This document shows positions 9,401-17,574 of a DNA stretch of 64,000 bases, piece after piece. The notes beneath the pieces are model-generated. The model saw only the letters and a program-made list of their open reading frames with translations, searched no databases and was not told where the DNA came from. A program made the position numbers and the translations under genes. Positions within the stretch are counted from its first letter, which is position 1, and every line of letters begins with the position of its first letter. Source of the stretch: Symbiodinium sp. CCMP2592 (Eukaryota > Sar > Dinophyceae > Suessiales > Symbiodiniaceae); contig CAJNDT010003846.1 of assembly GCA_905221615.1 (NCBI GenBank), forward strand, positions 562,001-626,000, given 5' to 3'.

Positions 9401-11373
9401 CCCAGGAAGTCAATCAGTGTAGAATATTCCGTACCCACATATGTAGCAGTTTTGGCCGGCGATCCCCAGGTGTTCAGAAGACAAAGACGGTGCTGTTGTA
9501 CAATGTCCTGCCATTCGGATTGGTCCTGAGCAGGGTTGGTACTGACTTGAGCACCTTTGCCGACGAGCCTCGACATCGGGGAGATACCAGTATTGATATC
9601 ACCACCAAAGATCAGGGTGTGCCGGGTCGGCACTGCATCCAGGCATTTTTGGAGCTTCTCCCAAAACCTGAGCCGTTTAGCGTACACCTCAGGACTGTGA
9701 GAGATTCTGGAGTGTTGATACGCGCACACAAGGGTGATGGGTCTGTGCAGGAGAGGACGTCGCTTGTCCTCCGTAATGCGAACCTCGAGGAGACGGCCTG
9801 GGAGCCATTCTTGATAGCGAATGTGTGACGATGAGGCAAGCTTGTTGTTGATCAGTACAGCTACACCACTGCCATTATTGGCCTTGGCAGTTTGACCGGC
9901 ACCTGACAGGATCCAGTGCCAATGCTGCGTGGAGAATTCAGATGCACTTCTCCAGGTCTCCTGCAAGAATACAATCTGAACATTGCGAAGTGTAGGTGGT
10001 TGATTCAACCATTGTGCCAATTCGTCATATCCTTCCTTGCTCAAGCCGCCAACATTAAGAGTAACCACGCCAACATCACTGGACTGTATGGGAGTAACAG
10101 ATTGTGCGGGCTGCTGAAGTGGCCAGGATGGCAGGTTTGGCACAGCAGTGCGAGGCCGGGCATACCGAGCCTGATTGGGATCATTCGGCTGTGGACCGGA
10201 ACGGAGCGGTATAGGTTTTAGCTCATCGTGGTGTGTGTATAAGCGATTGCGATACCATGTGGTCCCATGCTTTTGCAATCGACGTTGTGCTCTGAGAAAA
10301 CTGCGTTTGACGATAAAGTCTCCTTGTTCTTTGCGTTGTCGGTGTAGCTTCGCCTGATGGCGACCGGGGAGCACCGTTTGCGCGGCTCCCGGAGCACCCA
10401 CCGAAGGTGCTCCAACCCTCGCTTCTACCCCTGAGGCTCTAAGAAGTTGAGACAGTAGGATGAGCATCCATAGTCCCCAGGGGCCCCCGGACTTGGGACC
10501 GGGGCGGCAATAGCGAACTGGTGGGGGGGTGTTTCGGAGTGTAGTGGTACTGAGTAACCTGAGGCAGACTCTCGTGTATGAATAGAGGCATCCACATGTG
10601 TAGCAGCACCAAGGGTGCAGGTATCGCATCCAAGAGACGGCGGTTTGCACAAAGTATGTACTCCAGTGACAGGTGTGTCGGATAGCATGCCGGGCAACAA
10701 ATGTACCACATAAAAGCACTGTGGCAACAGCAGGGGCCTGATCGCATACGTTCCGCCATTGTGATCGTAGTGGCTGTTGTAGCAGGTACGAACAAGTCTC
10801 TGCAAGGCAGGAGTGAATCTGAGACCAGAACTCTTGCAGCAGGTATATAACCATCCATAAGATCACCGGACCTGGCAGAAAGATGTGGATAAGAGGACAC
10901 TGCATTTTGTAGGCACCACGCAGACATCGAGCAACGATTGCCAGGGGATCTGACCGGGCTGGCACGATGCCAGCAAAGGTCCACCAATATATAAGGAGGA
11001 CCATGTACAGACCTGTCACAGGTGCAATGTAGCTGCACAGAATAAAGCATGCGAGACAGCTGAGGGCTGCATACGGTGGACGCTTTTTCATATATGCAGA
11101 GGAGGCATTTGAGACCGTCGTAGGTGTATGTGATTGATAGCGAAGCATCCGCAACATCTGTACTCGAAGAAGCATTCTGCTGCTGCTGTATGCGTGCACG
11201 CTGTATAACACTGTGTCTCCTGCTGGCTGCGGATCTTTGCATCTCCTGAAGTTGATCGAAGCGGAGCTCCATGATTTCCTCCTGTGGGTCGGCACCAGCA
11301 GCTGTGTATGGGACCTTGCTCGGGGGCTTGCTCGGAGTACTCGATGCTGCAGCATTGTTCCCAGTGGCTTCAT
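6424..11373 (-). CDS. LINE ORF2: endonuclease-reverse transcriptase with three C2H2 zinc fingers
   Basis: A 1,649-codon open frame. The first ~330 codons are hydrophobic and cysteine-rich and overlap ORF1 in another frame, so the true start may be later. An endonuclease/exonuclease/phosphatase-fold (APE-like) domain follows, with LNVGG, FLQETW and a GGDIN motif, which makes the target nick. The RT domain has LRPIALQP, the motif-A region ending TVDCSKAFDSL, and catalytic FADD. The C-terminus has three C2H2 fingers (CQVCGQSF...H, CRFCGYKF...H, CVFCGQWA...H). This is the standard core for target-primed reverse transcription. The frame is uninterrupted, so the enzyme may be intact. Clade cannot be fixed without a tree. 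Confidence 0.92.
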   Translation of the reverse strand: MKPLGTMLQHRVLRASPRARSHTQLLVPTHRRKSWSSASINFRRCKDPQPAGDTVLYSVHAYSSSRMLLRVQMLRMLRYQSHTPTTVSNASSAYMKKRPPYAALSCLACFILCSYIAPVTGLYMVLLIYWWTFAGIVPARSDPLAIVARCLRGAYKMQCPLIHIFLPGPVILWMVIYLLQEFWSQIHSCLAETCSYLLQQPLRSQWRNVCDQAPAVATVLLCGTFVARHAIRHTCHWSTYFVQTAVSWMRYLHPWCCYTCGCLYSYTRVCLRLLSTTTLRNTPPPVRYCRPGPKSGGPWGLWMLILLSQLLRASGVEARVGAPSVGAPGAAQTVLPGRHQAKLHRQRKEQGDFIVKRSFLRAQRRLQKHGTTWYRNRLYTHHDELKPIPLRSGPQPNDPNQARYARPRTAVPNLPSWPLQQPAQSVTPIQSSDVGVVTLNVGGLSKEGYDELAQWLNQPPTLRNVQIVFLQETWRSASEFSTQHWHWILSGAGQTAKANNGSGVAVLINNKLASSSHIRYQEWLPGRLLEVRITEDKRRPLLHRPITLVCAYQHSRISHSPEVYAKRLRFWEKLQKCLDAVPTRHTLIFGGDINTGISPMSRLVGKGAQVSTNPAQDQSEWQDIVQQHRLCLLNTWGSPAKTATYVGTEYSTLIDFLGVRERDSGHRAKLSRPQSQIHLFSWRSGARHLPVYSVITLKNPYHQAVTSSTQSHTARMDHLGMAHTLLHDPQQVEQLRSVVRNRLTCALQDQPVDAIMHPMHIDAILRHGSKDLFPSTHLGSRPTEVWDNEQTKLSLKHVWQARAQLRRHTLGPPLRVAFHLWRAHWRLVKARKALHSQSNKARRDKWDQQLTEAEEAYHKHDSHSFFAIVRRLAPRRPRQRIMMRNKDGTLCTPQEEIGLIHDYWRGVFDVPTLPKCSGYLWHGLNITTKEVEMAISKLSMRKASAPTSAPLCSWRACAPDIAPLIQEYLAQHWGEGEHAGDEDIARSWLVFLGKPNKPSSKPENLRPIALQPAPAKIMALLLRWRLQPYVEQLLHQCPQYAYTRGRTTTDAISRIAQHCDSVRAKVKQQTLSLHERRQGAVRTVCTGGAQLTVDCSKAFDSLPRCTMMTMLTWAGVPPDLATAIIQVHQAGTYRHGNVDDPESWMDIDSAQGVRQGCMLAPCLWLLFVTYLFHHLDTTMGGAASWTCQHSTAFADDLHFKWDLDDPKALDRMKMEVATVLSVLKSFGLQISAEKSTMLIEIRGTAADVWLSKNVYKDDENKKHFRYDTFAKLSIPLGTQFKYLGVILSYRNYELASVKHRVQQAAIHHSRLRRILQGRGGISRHQRLRLWRICIQTSQLYGLEATGVTEAGIKLLHVQMLRHLRAITGRPRHLDRSTDQELLDSLKMASVRQMLSQRLQSANTRLCSNTDLPCYDKDNILRRIQALQAGIDRPICTQRVSTALTTPVQQAPHDDVTPQEQKVRLQELPADTKQFRCQVCGQSFPSLHLVKTHEGKAHKILAPKRELPQDRSVYSINGLPQCRFCGYKFTKWSGLQRHIQRNGCPILRHEDPATFAATAPATTNKAEDPLRTTQHAWVADSTIATTMPSTGDQPLVQNAQLQQDANKYTWTKVLHMWRTKHDFKNVCVFCGQWAVDASALKQHYAKHIRH

Positions 11374-14300
11374 CCTGGCGCGAGGTTGTCGTAGTCGGAA
11401 GAGGAGTCATACTGGCCACAGGGTTTGCTGAGGTTGTGGTCGTTCGAGCAGATCCCTCGGAAACACCATCCTTGGCAGGCTCGCGGGCACCTGCTCTGGC
11501 CTTTTGGCGTCGTTTCCAGGGGGCTGAAGTCAGCACTGCATCAGCGGCTTGACGGCGAAGATCATCATGTTTGGCACGAGTGTCCTTTGGACCAGGAGCA
11601 GGAGTCTCCTCCGGGTTGTCTGTAGCATTTGTATCTGGCCTTCGGGGACGAGCTTTGGACTGGACTTTGAGACCGCATCTGCCCACCTGCACCGCCTTGT
11701 TCACCATTTTGGGGGGTCGCCTTGTCTGAGTACTGACCGATATACCACGGGCAGTTTCACGTAGACACCTTGGTGGCGTAGGAGGTCTTCTTGAGCTTCC
11801 TGTCCCGGGAGTAGAGGATGGGCTTCGAGCCCGAAGTCCGGTTTGTTTAATAAGGACCCCGTCCGAGAATTCACTGACCACTATACTGGATGCAACTGGT
11901 CCACGAGCTGTAGGATCATTTTTTGGTGTACTCGCCACGGCTGCATTCCCTGGGCCATCGGCGGGTTTGCTTGTCTTTGACTTGGCCTGTAGCTGCCGAT
12001 GTCGTGGCAAAGGTTCACGTGGCCTAAGCTCACCAGCTGATGTACTGGCAGAGGCACCAGCAGTGGTGCGAGTCATCGGCGAAGAGGGAGTCTGATTATG
12101 CTGGTCGGAGTCCTGCTTGGGTCGACGTCTTGGCAGTGCATCTCTGACCTTAGCCCGCTTCGCCAAAGGTTCCACCATGTCGGCAGAGTCATGAGGCTTC
12201 GGAGCGCTGCGAGAATCTCTCCCCATGCTTGCAAGCACCACGCAAAATGGTTCAACTCTGCTCGTTAAGGCTACACAGAATAAGTATGGCCAGCACCACC
12301 ATCTGTGTTCCGAGATGACATATATCACAGAATGCAGGAATCGACAATATCGCTGTAGGGCCTGATTGTGTACATACTGGCCATAGTAACCGCTGTAATC
12401 CCAAATGCAAACAGCAACATGCAAGTCGGAACGTGCAAGGGCTTGCACACCGCGAGTCACAACTGACCATTGTGATTGCTGAAGCAGTCGAGCCTGCTGG
12501 TGTCGACTGATAGAATCGGCTGGCCACAGACCTGGGCAGTGAGCAATGGACAGCAGGACAGTAGGGTGAGCAAGCACAGGGTGTGGGCCAGGGTCCGCGA
12601 TCACAGGCAGCCACAGACCTTGACATGCATCTGTTGTTAGCCAGCGGAAGCTTTCGGAGGGTACACGTGAGGGCAGGTCGAGCCTTCCCCGGGTCATTGC
12701 TGTATGCAGGCTGCAAAAGTGTACATCAGAGGCAGAATGAGCTGTGGTCCAACCTGGCATATCATGGTAGGCATCCTGTGACATACGAGGGGACAACAGG
12801 TCCACTGCGTGCCTACAGGCTGGTGGCCCGTATAGCCTGATATAGTCCGTGCAACAGTGGGTGGCCGAAGCAATCCTGATCAAGGTCGCGGGCATTCCGA
12901 GCGATGCACGATGTATACTGGCCAATATGAATGCCCGAAGCCAGGACTGCCTCTCTGATAGTTGCCGCAAGGAAATACAGAATAGATACAGGTACGACCT
13001 TCCGGTGAGGTCAGTTGCTGCACTGGGCTTGTACAAGAACGTAGCTGAGTCCCTTGCCGTCGCGAAAATATCACAAACATATGGGCATGTCCTCTGTGAG
13101 GGGACAGAGCTGGCATAGGAATAAAGCTGCATAGCGTTAGCAGATCGAGATCCCGCCTCGTCCACGGAGTTTGCAAGTGCTGCACGGGGCGACAAGAAGG
13201 CCAGCCAAAGTACACGTATATCATGCACCGAAGATGCCAACTGTATCCATGTAGAATGTGCCGTCATATGGTCTTGTTGTCTTCGGGAGTCACATAAGCA
13301 CATGTCACACAGGACAGACACGCCTACAGTGGGCCATGGTGGCTTGTTCCAACGATAACACGGCAAGCTGCACGCAAGTGAATCTGACAACTGCAGGCAT
13401 CCGGCGTAGCACCGATGAGTAGCACATATGTCATGCTGCACTGTAGGAATTTGGCCTGAAGGCGCCTGTCGTTGCCTATTGGTGGTCTCCCGCGCCGGCT
13501 CAAGTGATTCAAAAAGCGAAGACCTGAGTACAGCAATGCAGAAGGCATCATGATGCTGGTAACGATTGTGTGTTGAGACAGAGACCAGTGTAGGTCCCAC
13601 AAGTAGACTCCCTGAGGCACGAAACAGACCATAGCAGTAGCATGAGCATGCAGCATGGGGCCATGCATGAGTCGTCCTGCGTGTTGTGGATGGATGGAGC
13701 GGCCTCCACTGCACACACACCTGAGGGTCATCAGCAGTGCAATGCTTGCAGATAGAATAGGCACTAGAGGGCCTAGTCCATAGCATGAAGGTCTGCGGAG
13801 GAGCTGGCAGCGGTTGCTGTACTGCCTTGCCAAAATCGCACACTGAATACATACTGGACTGAAGCATGTGCGGTAGAGCCATGGGCTGGCCTGCATGACC
13901 ACGCAACAGGAAATATTCTGCAAATCGCGAGAGTGCTATATCCAGCCTGTTGGTACTCATATGAGTTTCTGCTCGATACCGTACCGCCGCAATAACATCT
14001 TCCAGAGCGACAAAACAAATAGCCTGATTGAGGTTGTCGTTCAGCTGCGATAGAATCGTCGGCCATTCTTGGGCAGTCGTTGGGTCAGCCTCTTGCGACG
14101 AATACCACATGAATAGATCCAGTTGGTCGAGCAATTGCTGTAGCGGGGCGTGAACCGCAGAGTCCAGGCCGTGGAATAAATGCTCCACCGGATTGCAAGA
14201 CCTCTCGGAGGCACTCGCTGCAGGCGGCTGGGGAGCATCAAGTTGCGTCTCGGACCCACATGGTTCCATGGTCGCAGAGAACAGAGTGCTCTCGCTCGAG

Positions 14301-14461
14301 TGCCCGTCCAGCTGTCCCGTGCCAATCTCTTCCAGAATAAGTGTATGTTCGGAAGGCGGGTCATCTGTCGGGACCGCTGTGGGCCTGCGATGCGGCCCTG
14401 CATGCACCACCGTCGTCCCCAAGGTAAGCCACAAGAGTATCACATGCCAGGAGGAAAACAT
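10439..14461 (-). CDS. LINE ORF1 candidate, 1,340 codons
   Basis: A 4-kb frame without a stop at the 5' end of the LINE. The first residues form a hydrophobic, signal-peptide-like stretch after the Met. The middle is Trp/Cys/His-rich with no family recognised. From about 12225 the sequence becomes basic and Pro/Ser/Thr-rich (RRRPKQDSDQ, PRRPDTN), as expected of a nucleic-acid-binding ORF1 region, and a Met there could be a start. The last 930 bases overlap ORF2 in another frame. That so long a frame stays open suggests real coding, but which part is translated is unclear. Confidence 0.55.
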   Translation of the reverse strand: MFSSWHVILLWLTLGTTVVHAGPHRRPTAVPTDDPPSEHTLILEEIGTGQLDGHSSESTLFSATMEPCGSETQLDAPQPPAASASERSCNPVEHLFHGLDSAVHAPLQQLLDQLDLFMWYSSQEADPTTAQEWPTILSQLNDNLNQAICFVALEDVIAAVRYRAETHMSTNRLDIALSRFAEYFLLRGHAGQPMALPHMLQSSMYSVCDFGKAVQQPLPAPPQTFMLWTRPSSAYSICKHCTADDPQVCVQWRPLHPSTTRRTTHAWPHAACSCYCYGLFRASGSLLVGPTLVSVSTHNRYQHHDAFCIAVLRSSLFESLEPARETTNRQRQAPSGQIPTVQHDICATHRCYAGCLQLSDSLACSLPCYRWNKPPWPTVGVSVLCDMCLCDSRRQQDHMTAHSTWIQLASSVHDIRVLWLAFLSPRAALANSVDEAGSRSANAMQLYSYASSVPSQRTCPYVCDIFATARDSATFLYKPSAATDLTGRSYLYLFCISLRQLSERQSWLRAFILASIHRASLGMPATLIRIASATHCCTDYIRLYGPPACRHAVDLLSPRMSQDAYHDMPGWTTAHSASDVHFCSLHTAMTRGRLDLPSRVPSESFRWLTTDACQGLWLPVIADPGPHPVLAHPTVLLSIAHCPGLWPADSISRHQQARLLQQSQWSVVTRGVQALARSDLHVAVCIWDYSGYYGQYVHNQALQRYCRFLHSVIYVISEHRWWCWPYLFCVALTSRVEPFCVVLASMGRDSRSAPKPHDSADMVEPLAKRAKVRDALPRRRPKQDSDQHNQTPSSPMTRTTAGASASTSAGELRPREPLPRHRQLQAKSKTSKPADGPGNAAVASTPKNDPTARGPVASSIVVSEFSDGVLIKQTGLRARSPSSTPGTGSSRRPPTPPRCLRETARGISVSTQTRRPPKMVNKAVQVGRCGLKVQSKARPRRPDTNATDNPEETPAPGPKDTRAKHDDLRRQAADAVLTSAPWKRRQKARAGAREPAKDGVSEGSARTTTTSANPVASMTPLPTTTTSRQDEATGNNAAASSTPSKPPSKVPYTAAGADPQEEIMELRFDQLQEMQRSAASRRHSVIQRARIQQQQNASSSTDVADASLSITYTYDGLKCLLCIYEKASTVCSPQLSRMLYSVQLHCTCDRSVHGPPYILVDLCWHRASPVRSPGNRCSMSAWCLQNAVSSYPHLSARSGDLMDGYIPAARVLVSDSLLPCRDLFVPATTATTITMAERMRSGPCCCHSAFMWYICCPACYPTHLSLEYILCANRRLLDAIPAPLVLLHMWMPLFIHESLPQVTQYHYTPKHPPTSSLLPPRSQVRGPLGTMDAHPTVSTS

Positions 14462-14938
14462 CTCTGCTCAAATTGTTCGCCTATAAGAAGTCTCGAGCAG
14501 CAATAGATGTATATATCAACGGATAATGCTTGGCAGTCCAGGCCACCAATTGCAGAGCAGATGGCGACGGAAGCACCTCCGAGGCCCACAAAAGAACTTC
14601 AACTGCTGTAAGATCTGCCCAAACCTGTGTGGCCAAATGCAAAATCTGTCTTGAAAGGTCAGTGGAAGCCGGGAGCTCGTCCGTGAGTAAATCAATCGCA
14701 ACAGCTCTGATATGCAGCGCAGGTGTCAGCGAAATTGTGTTGACAGCGAAGAGCCAAAGAACAGTCGCAGACCAAGCAGTGAAAATCAGAAAGCGCAGTG
14801 AAAAAGGAGTACTGGGAGCCAACGCAGAGTGCTCCGCAGCTCCTATGGCTGTGAAGCACCGGACGGCCGATGCTTCCTACCCCGCCCCTACCTACCCCAC
14901 CCACACTCACAGAAAACAACGCTAGAGCCGAGAAGCTT

Positions 14939-14951
14939 TGCTGAGCATGTG
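14939..14951. repeat. LINE target-site duplication, right copy
   Basis: Exact partner of 3042-3054. It marks the 5' junction of the LINE on its coding strand, just before the first bases of the element's 5' untranslated region. Confidence 0.92.
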
Positions 14952-16012
14952 CCACAAGGCGGGGCAGCGTGAACAAAAAGTATAGGATGATCACGAACCA
15001 AGTTGCGCAAGAAGTCCCAAGTGGAATCCTCCGTCAAGCTGAGATTGCAAACCTGCGCCAACGGGTGATGGCGGTTGTGCTGGTGGTCAATGGGCATTAC
15101 GGGAACACCCGCTTCACGAAAGCAACGAGAGAGCATGGCGGTGCCAGCACAGAGCTCCAGGAAAAGAGGGTCTTTGTGACCCGGCACATCGGTCGCGGGA
15201 TTAGAACCTGGTGACCCTGACAGCAAAGGAAAACGCGGCGGCCAAGGCAAGCGAGCTGGCAACTGCGGGTGCTCACGGAAATGCTCGACCTCTGGCGCGG
15301 TTGGCAGTGCAAAATCAAGGGAAATCACGCGTTGCGATGCTTCAAAGGAAAGCCCACCAAAGGCAGAAACCGAAAAAGCCACCAAAATGACCCGCCTTCC
15401 CTGCCACACATCAGTGAGGTGCATCTGCCTGCGTGCATCGAAGAGAACAGGCCCGTCCGAGACAGGCAATGCCACCCCTTGAAGAGTTGAACCATCAACG
15501 GTCCGAGCATGGGGACCCTTGCTGGACTGCACCCAAATCGAACCTTCAGCGAAACTTGACAAGGGGATGGCCAAATTTGGCAAGAAGGAATTCTGCTGGT
15601 CACGATGCGGGGATGTGCGAACACCAGCAAAAATTACTACGGTAGTGAACTTGTGTGCAGGAGCTGATTGCCTTACAAAAGCAGCCAACACCTGGGTAGA
15701 CTTTGGAAAAACGGCAACATTGCTCCGGAGTCCCACCTTAACCTTGGCAAAGGCCCCAGTGGTAAAGGAGATGCCGTCACCGGAGCCACATTGCGGCGCA
15801 GCTTTCGGGAGGCAATCGAAAAGCTTAAGAACATCTGACTGCTCAATCCACTTCCCAAGCAAACCTGAAGCGAATTCTTCAGCGGATGGCAACCCCTTAG
15901 GCCCTGCATGCAAAGCGTCCCCGTCCCCTTCAGGGACACTGCTCTCAGATGAAGAGCGCACAAGAAGTTCGCCACTCTGTGCAGCATCTTTCTCGTCGGT
16001 AGTTTGGGCCAT
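14939..16012 (-). pseudogene. TET/JBP-like dioxygenase plus methyltransferase-like N-terminal half of the DIRS-like ORF
   Basis: Start Met at 16012, 15 bases after the Gag stop region. Residues ~95-215 show a 2OG-Fe(II) dioxygenase pattern: HRDQQN (His136, Asp138, Asn141) followed by FDARRQMH with His198 and Arg206/207. The HRDxxN form is shared with TET/JBP-type base hydroxylases. Residues ~281-358 start a DNA-methyltransferase-like domain: motif I FLELCAGTAML, then HAAPPCGTCS with a Pro-Pro-Cys catalytic-type motif. The domain is cut by the LINE and continues with ENPESS in the 147-3054 piece. So one ORF combined oxidation and methyltransferase-like domains with RT and RNase H. Substrate is not shown by sequence; thymine or 5-methylcytosine in DNA are the family candidates. 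Confidence 0.75.
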
Positions 16013-16027
16013 GGGTTGCGCAACTAG

Positions 16028-17185
16028 TCAATCTTTCTTGCGTTTGGGACACGTCGTGTATCCATGATCCCTCTTGAAACATCCTTTGATGCAGCAGATA
16101 TGGAGTCCTCTATCACACTTCCCATTGGATACAGTTCTCTGGCAACGGCCTAAATTGAAATCGAAGCAGATTGGCAATCCACGTGTCGTAGCAGGAACTC
16201 CGTCTGCTAGCTCAGCGGGCATACGGACATTGCTCTTGCCCTTTCCTTTTCCCTTGCCTTTACCCTTGCCTTTCCCGGGCCTTCTGTCGTCGTACGGACC
16301 AGGCCTGAAAGGAGCAGGCGGGGCGGTAACCAAAGGCTGCAAAAGGTGCGTGACATTATTGCAAGTCATCGCCTCGCTCCAAATCTTATCAACCGGCTTC
16401 CCGTCAGAAACAAGTTGGATTCCATGCCGGGTGCGATCTGCTGCTTCAACAAACAGCTGCCGATCAGCCTGCATAAGCTGCTGCAAAGTCACACGTGCAT
16501 AGCCGTCAGGCGGATCCCTGAAACGCGCGGTAAAAAGTGCTTCCACCCACCGCGCGTGCTCCGAAAAGGTGACTATCCCTGCTTGGTCCAGGGCCAAACC
16601 TCGACGGGTCAATGCCAGCTTGAGGAGAAGGTCTGAGGACACATCAGCATCAACCTTCGCAACCTGGGTGCGTAGAGACACATGACCGGCACCATCGACG
16701 GACAATATCTTATCATCGCGATCCTTCTTGAACTTAACCTCATCATCACGACAAGGGCACGACTGAGGCGGCAAGTAATGAAGCACGTTATCCTCGTACA
16801 TCTGAACGCACTTATCAATCACGGCATGACCCGGAAGAGTCGGGCCGTGGATCGTCAAACCACTCAGCCGAACCTGCTGTCGCTGCAACCTATCGGCCCG
16901 GTCGGGCGCTGCGAGCTTTCTCGGGGCAGAGTCATCGGTCCTTTCAACCTGTGATTGCAATTCAGAAACAGTTAGGTTGTAGCTCTCATGCAGCAAGCGG
17001 CGAAGCACACTGAGCTCCGCAATCGATGGGCTCTCATCCGTGCTCCCGGGCACGTATGAGCTCAGGAAAGCATACTTGCTCATGCAATCAATGCCAGCGT
17101 CAACGAACTTCACCAACACCGGATCCTCCAATCCAAGAGCCTTCGCCCTCGAAGAGAAGTTTGCCTTGCTCTCTGTGACGGCCAT
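16028..17185 (-). CDS. Gag-like protein with CCCH-type zinc finger
   Basis: ORF of 385 codons, ending 15 bases before the dioxygenase-RT ORF. The N-terminal two thirds are helical. A low-complexity Gly-Lys repeat follows (near 16225-16280), then a finger of the form C-x-D-F-N-x-G-x-C...C-x5-H and CC/CFKRDHGYTTC near the end. CCCH and basic Gly/Lys tracts suggest RNA binding. By position and composition this is the nucleocapsid-like Gag of the DIRS-like element. No stop or frameshift is seen, so it may still be translatable. Confidence 0.65.
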   Translation of the reverse strand: MAVTESKANFSSRAKALGLEDPVLVKFVDAGIDCMSKYAFLSSYVPGSTDESPSIAELSVLRRLLHESYNLTVSELQSQVERTDDSAPRKLAAPDRADRLQRQQVRLSGLTIHGPTLPGHAVIDKCVQMYEDNVLHYLPPQSCPCRDDEVKFKKDRDDKILSVDGAGHVSLRTQVAKVDADVSSDLLLKLALTRRGLALDQAGIVTFSEHARWVEALFTARFRDPPDGYARVTLQQLMQADRQLFVEAADRTRHGIQLVSDGKPVDKIWSEAMTCNNVTHLLQPLVTAPPAPFRPGPYDDRRPGKGKGKGKGKGKGKSNVRMPAELADGVPATTRGLPICFDFNLGRCQRTVSNGKCDRGLHICCIKGCFKRDHGYTTCPKRKKD

Positions 17186-17574
17186 GGCACAAAACCTGTC
17201 AAGGCACTATGGGGTCTCCAGCCAAAGTGCACACTCCAATAACACATACTTGACGGCGCCCGGCAAGTATTTCACACGACACTCGTGTTCAGTCATGTTC
17301 TAAAAACTCGCATGACGCCAGACAAGTAAGTCGGTGCCACATCAAAACCAGGCCAGTGCCCGAAATTCGTACATGTGCCACCGCGTGGACCGGTGGCATC
17401 ACGCACTCACGCACGTCATGATACCCGCAAGGATTTGACAAGTGAGCCGAGTGGGTCCAGCTCATCCACTCCCAAGCCGCGCAGTCCGGCTGACCACAAG
17501 TGCGCAAGCACATCAAACCATCGCCGAGTGATTCCGGCGAGCACCGCGTGTACCGGCTTCCACAAGTGCGCAAA
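17186..17574. other. Spacer between Gag-like and recombinase ORFs
   Basis: About 390 bases without a supported gene. It contains direct repeats of a TGACAAGT..GCGCAAG type and short motifs ending in CACAAGTGCGCAA, seen near 17496-17575. Nothing else is recognised. Confidence 0.5.

Larger units (their letters stand above)
3055..14938 (-). mobile_element. Full-length non-LTR retrotransposon (LINE) with a deubiquitinase ORF
   Basis: An 11,884-bp insertion sits between two perfect 13-bp copies of TGCTGAGCATGTG (3042-3054 and 14939-14951). On the minus strand it begins with AAGCTTCTCGGCTC and ends with short repeats of the TACAAAG type instead of poly(A). It encodes ORF1, endonuclease-RT with zinc fingers, a helical protein and a USP peptidase. 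Removing it plus one repeat joins the two halves of the host retroelement ORF in frame (11,897 bases removed; the frames of the two halves agree). Long open frames and a perfect target duplication point to a young insertion. Confidence 0.92.
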
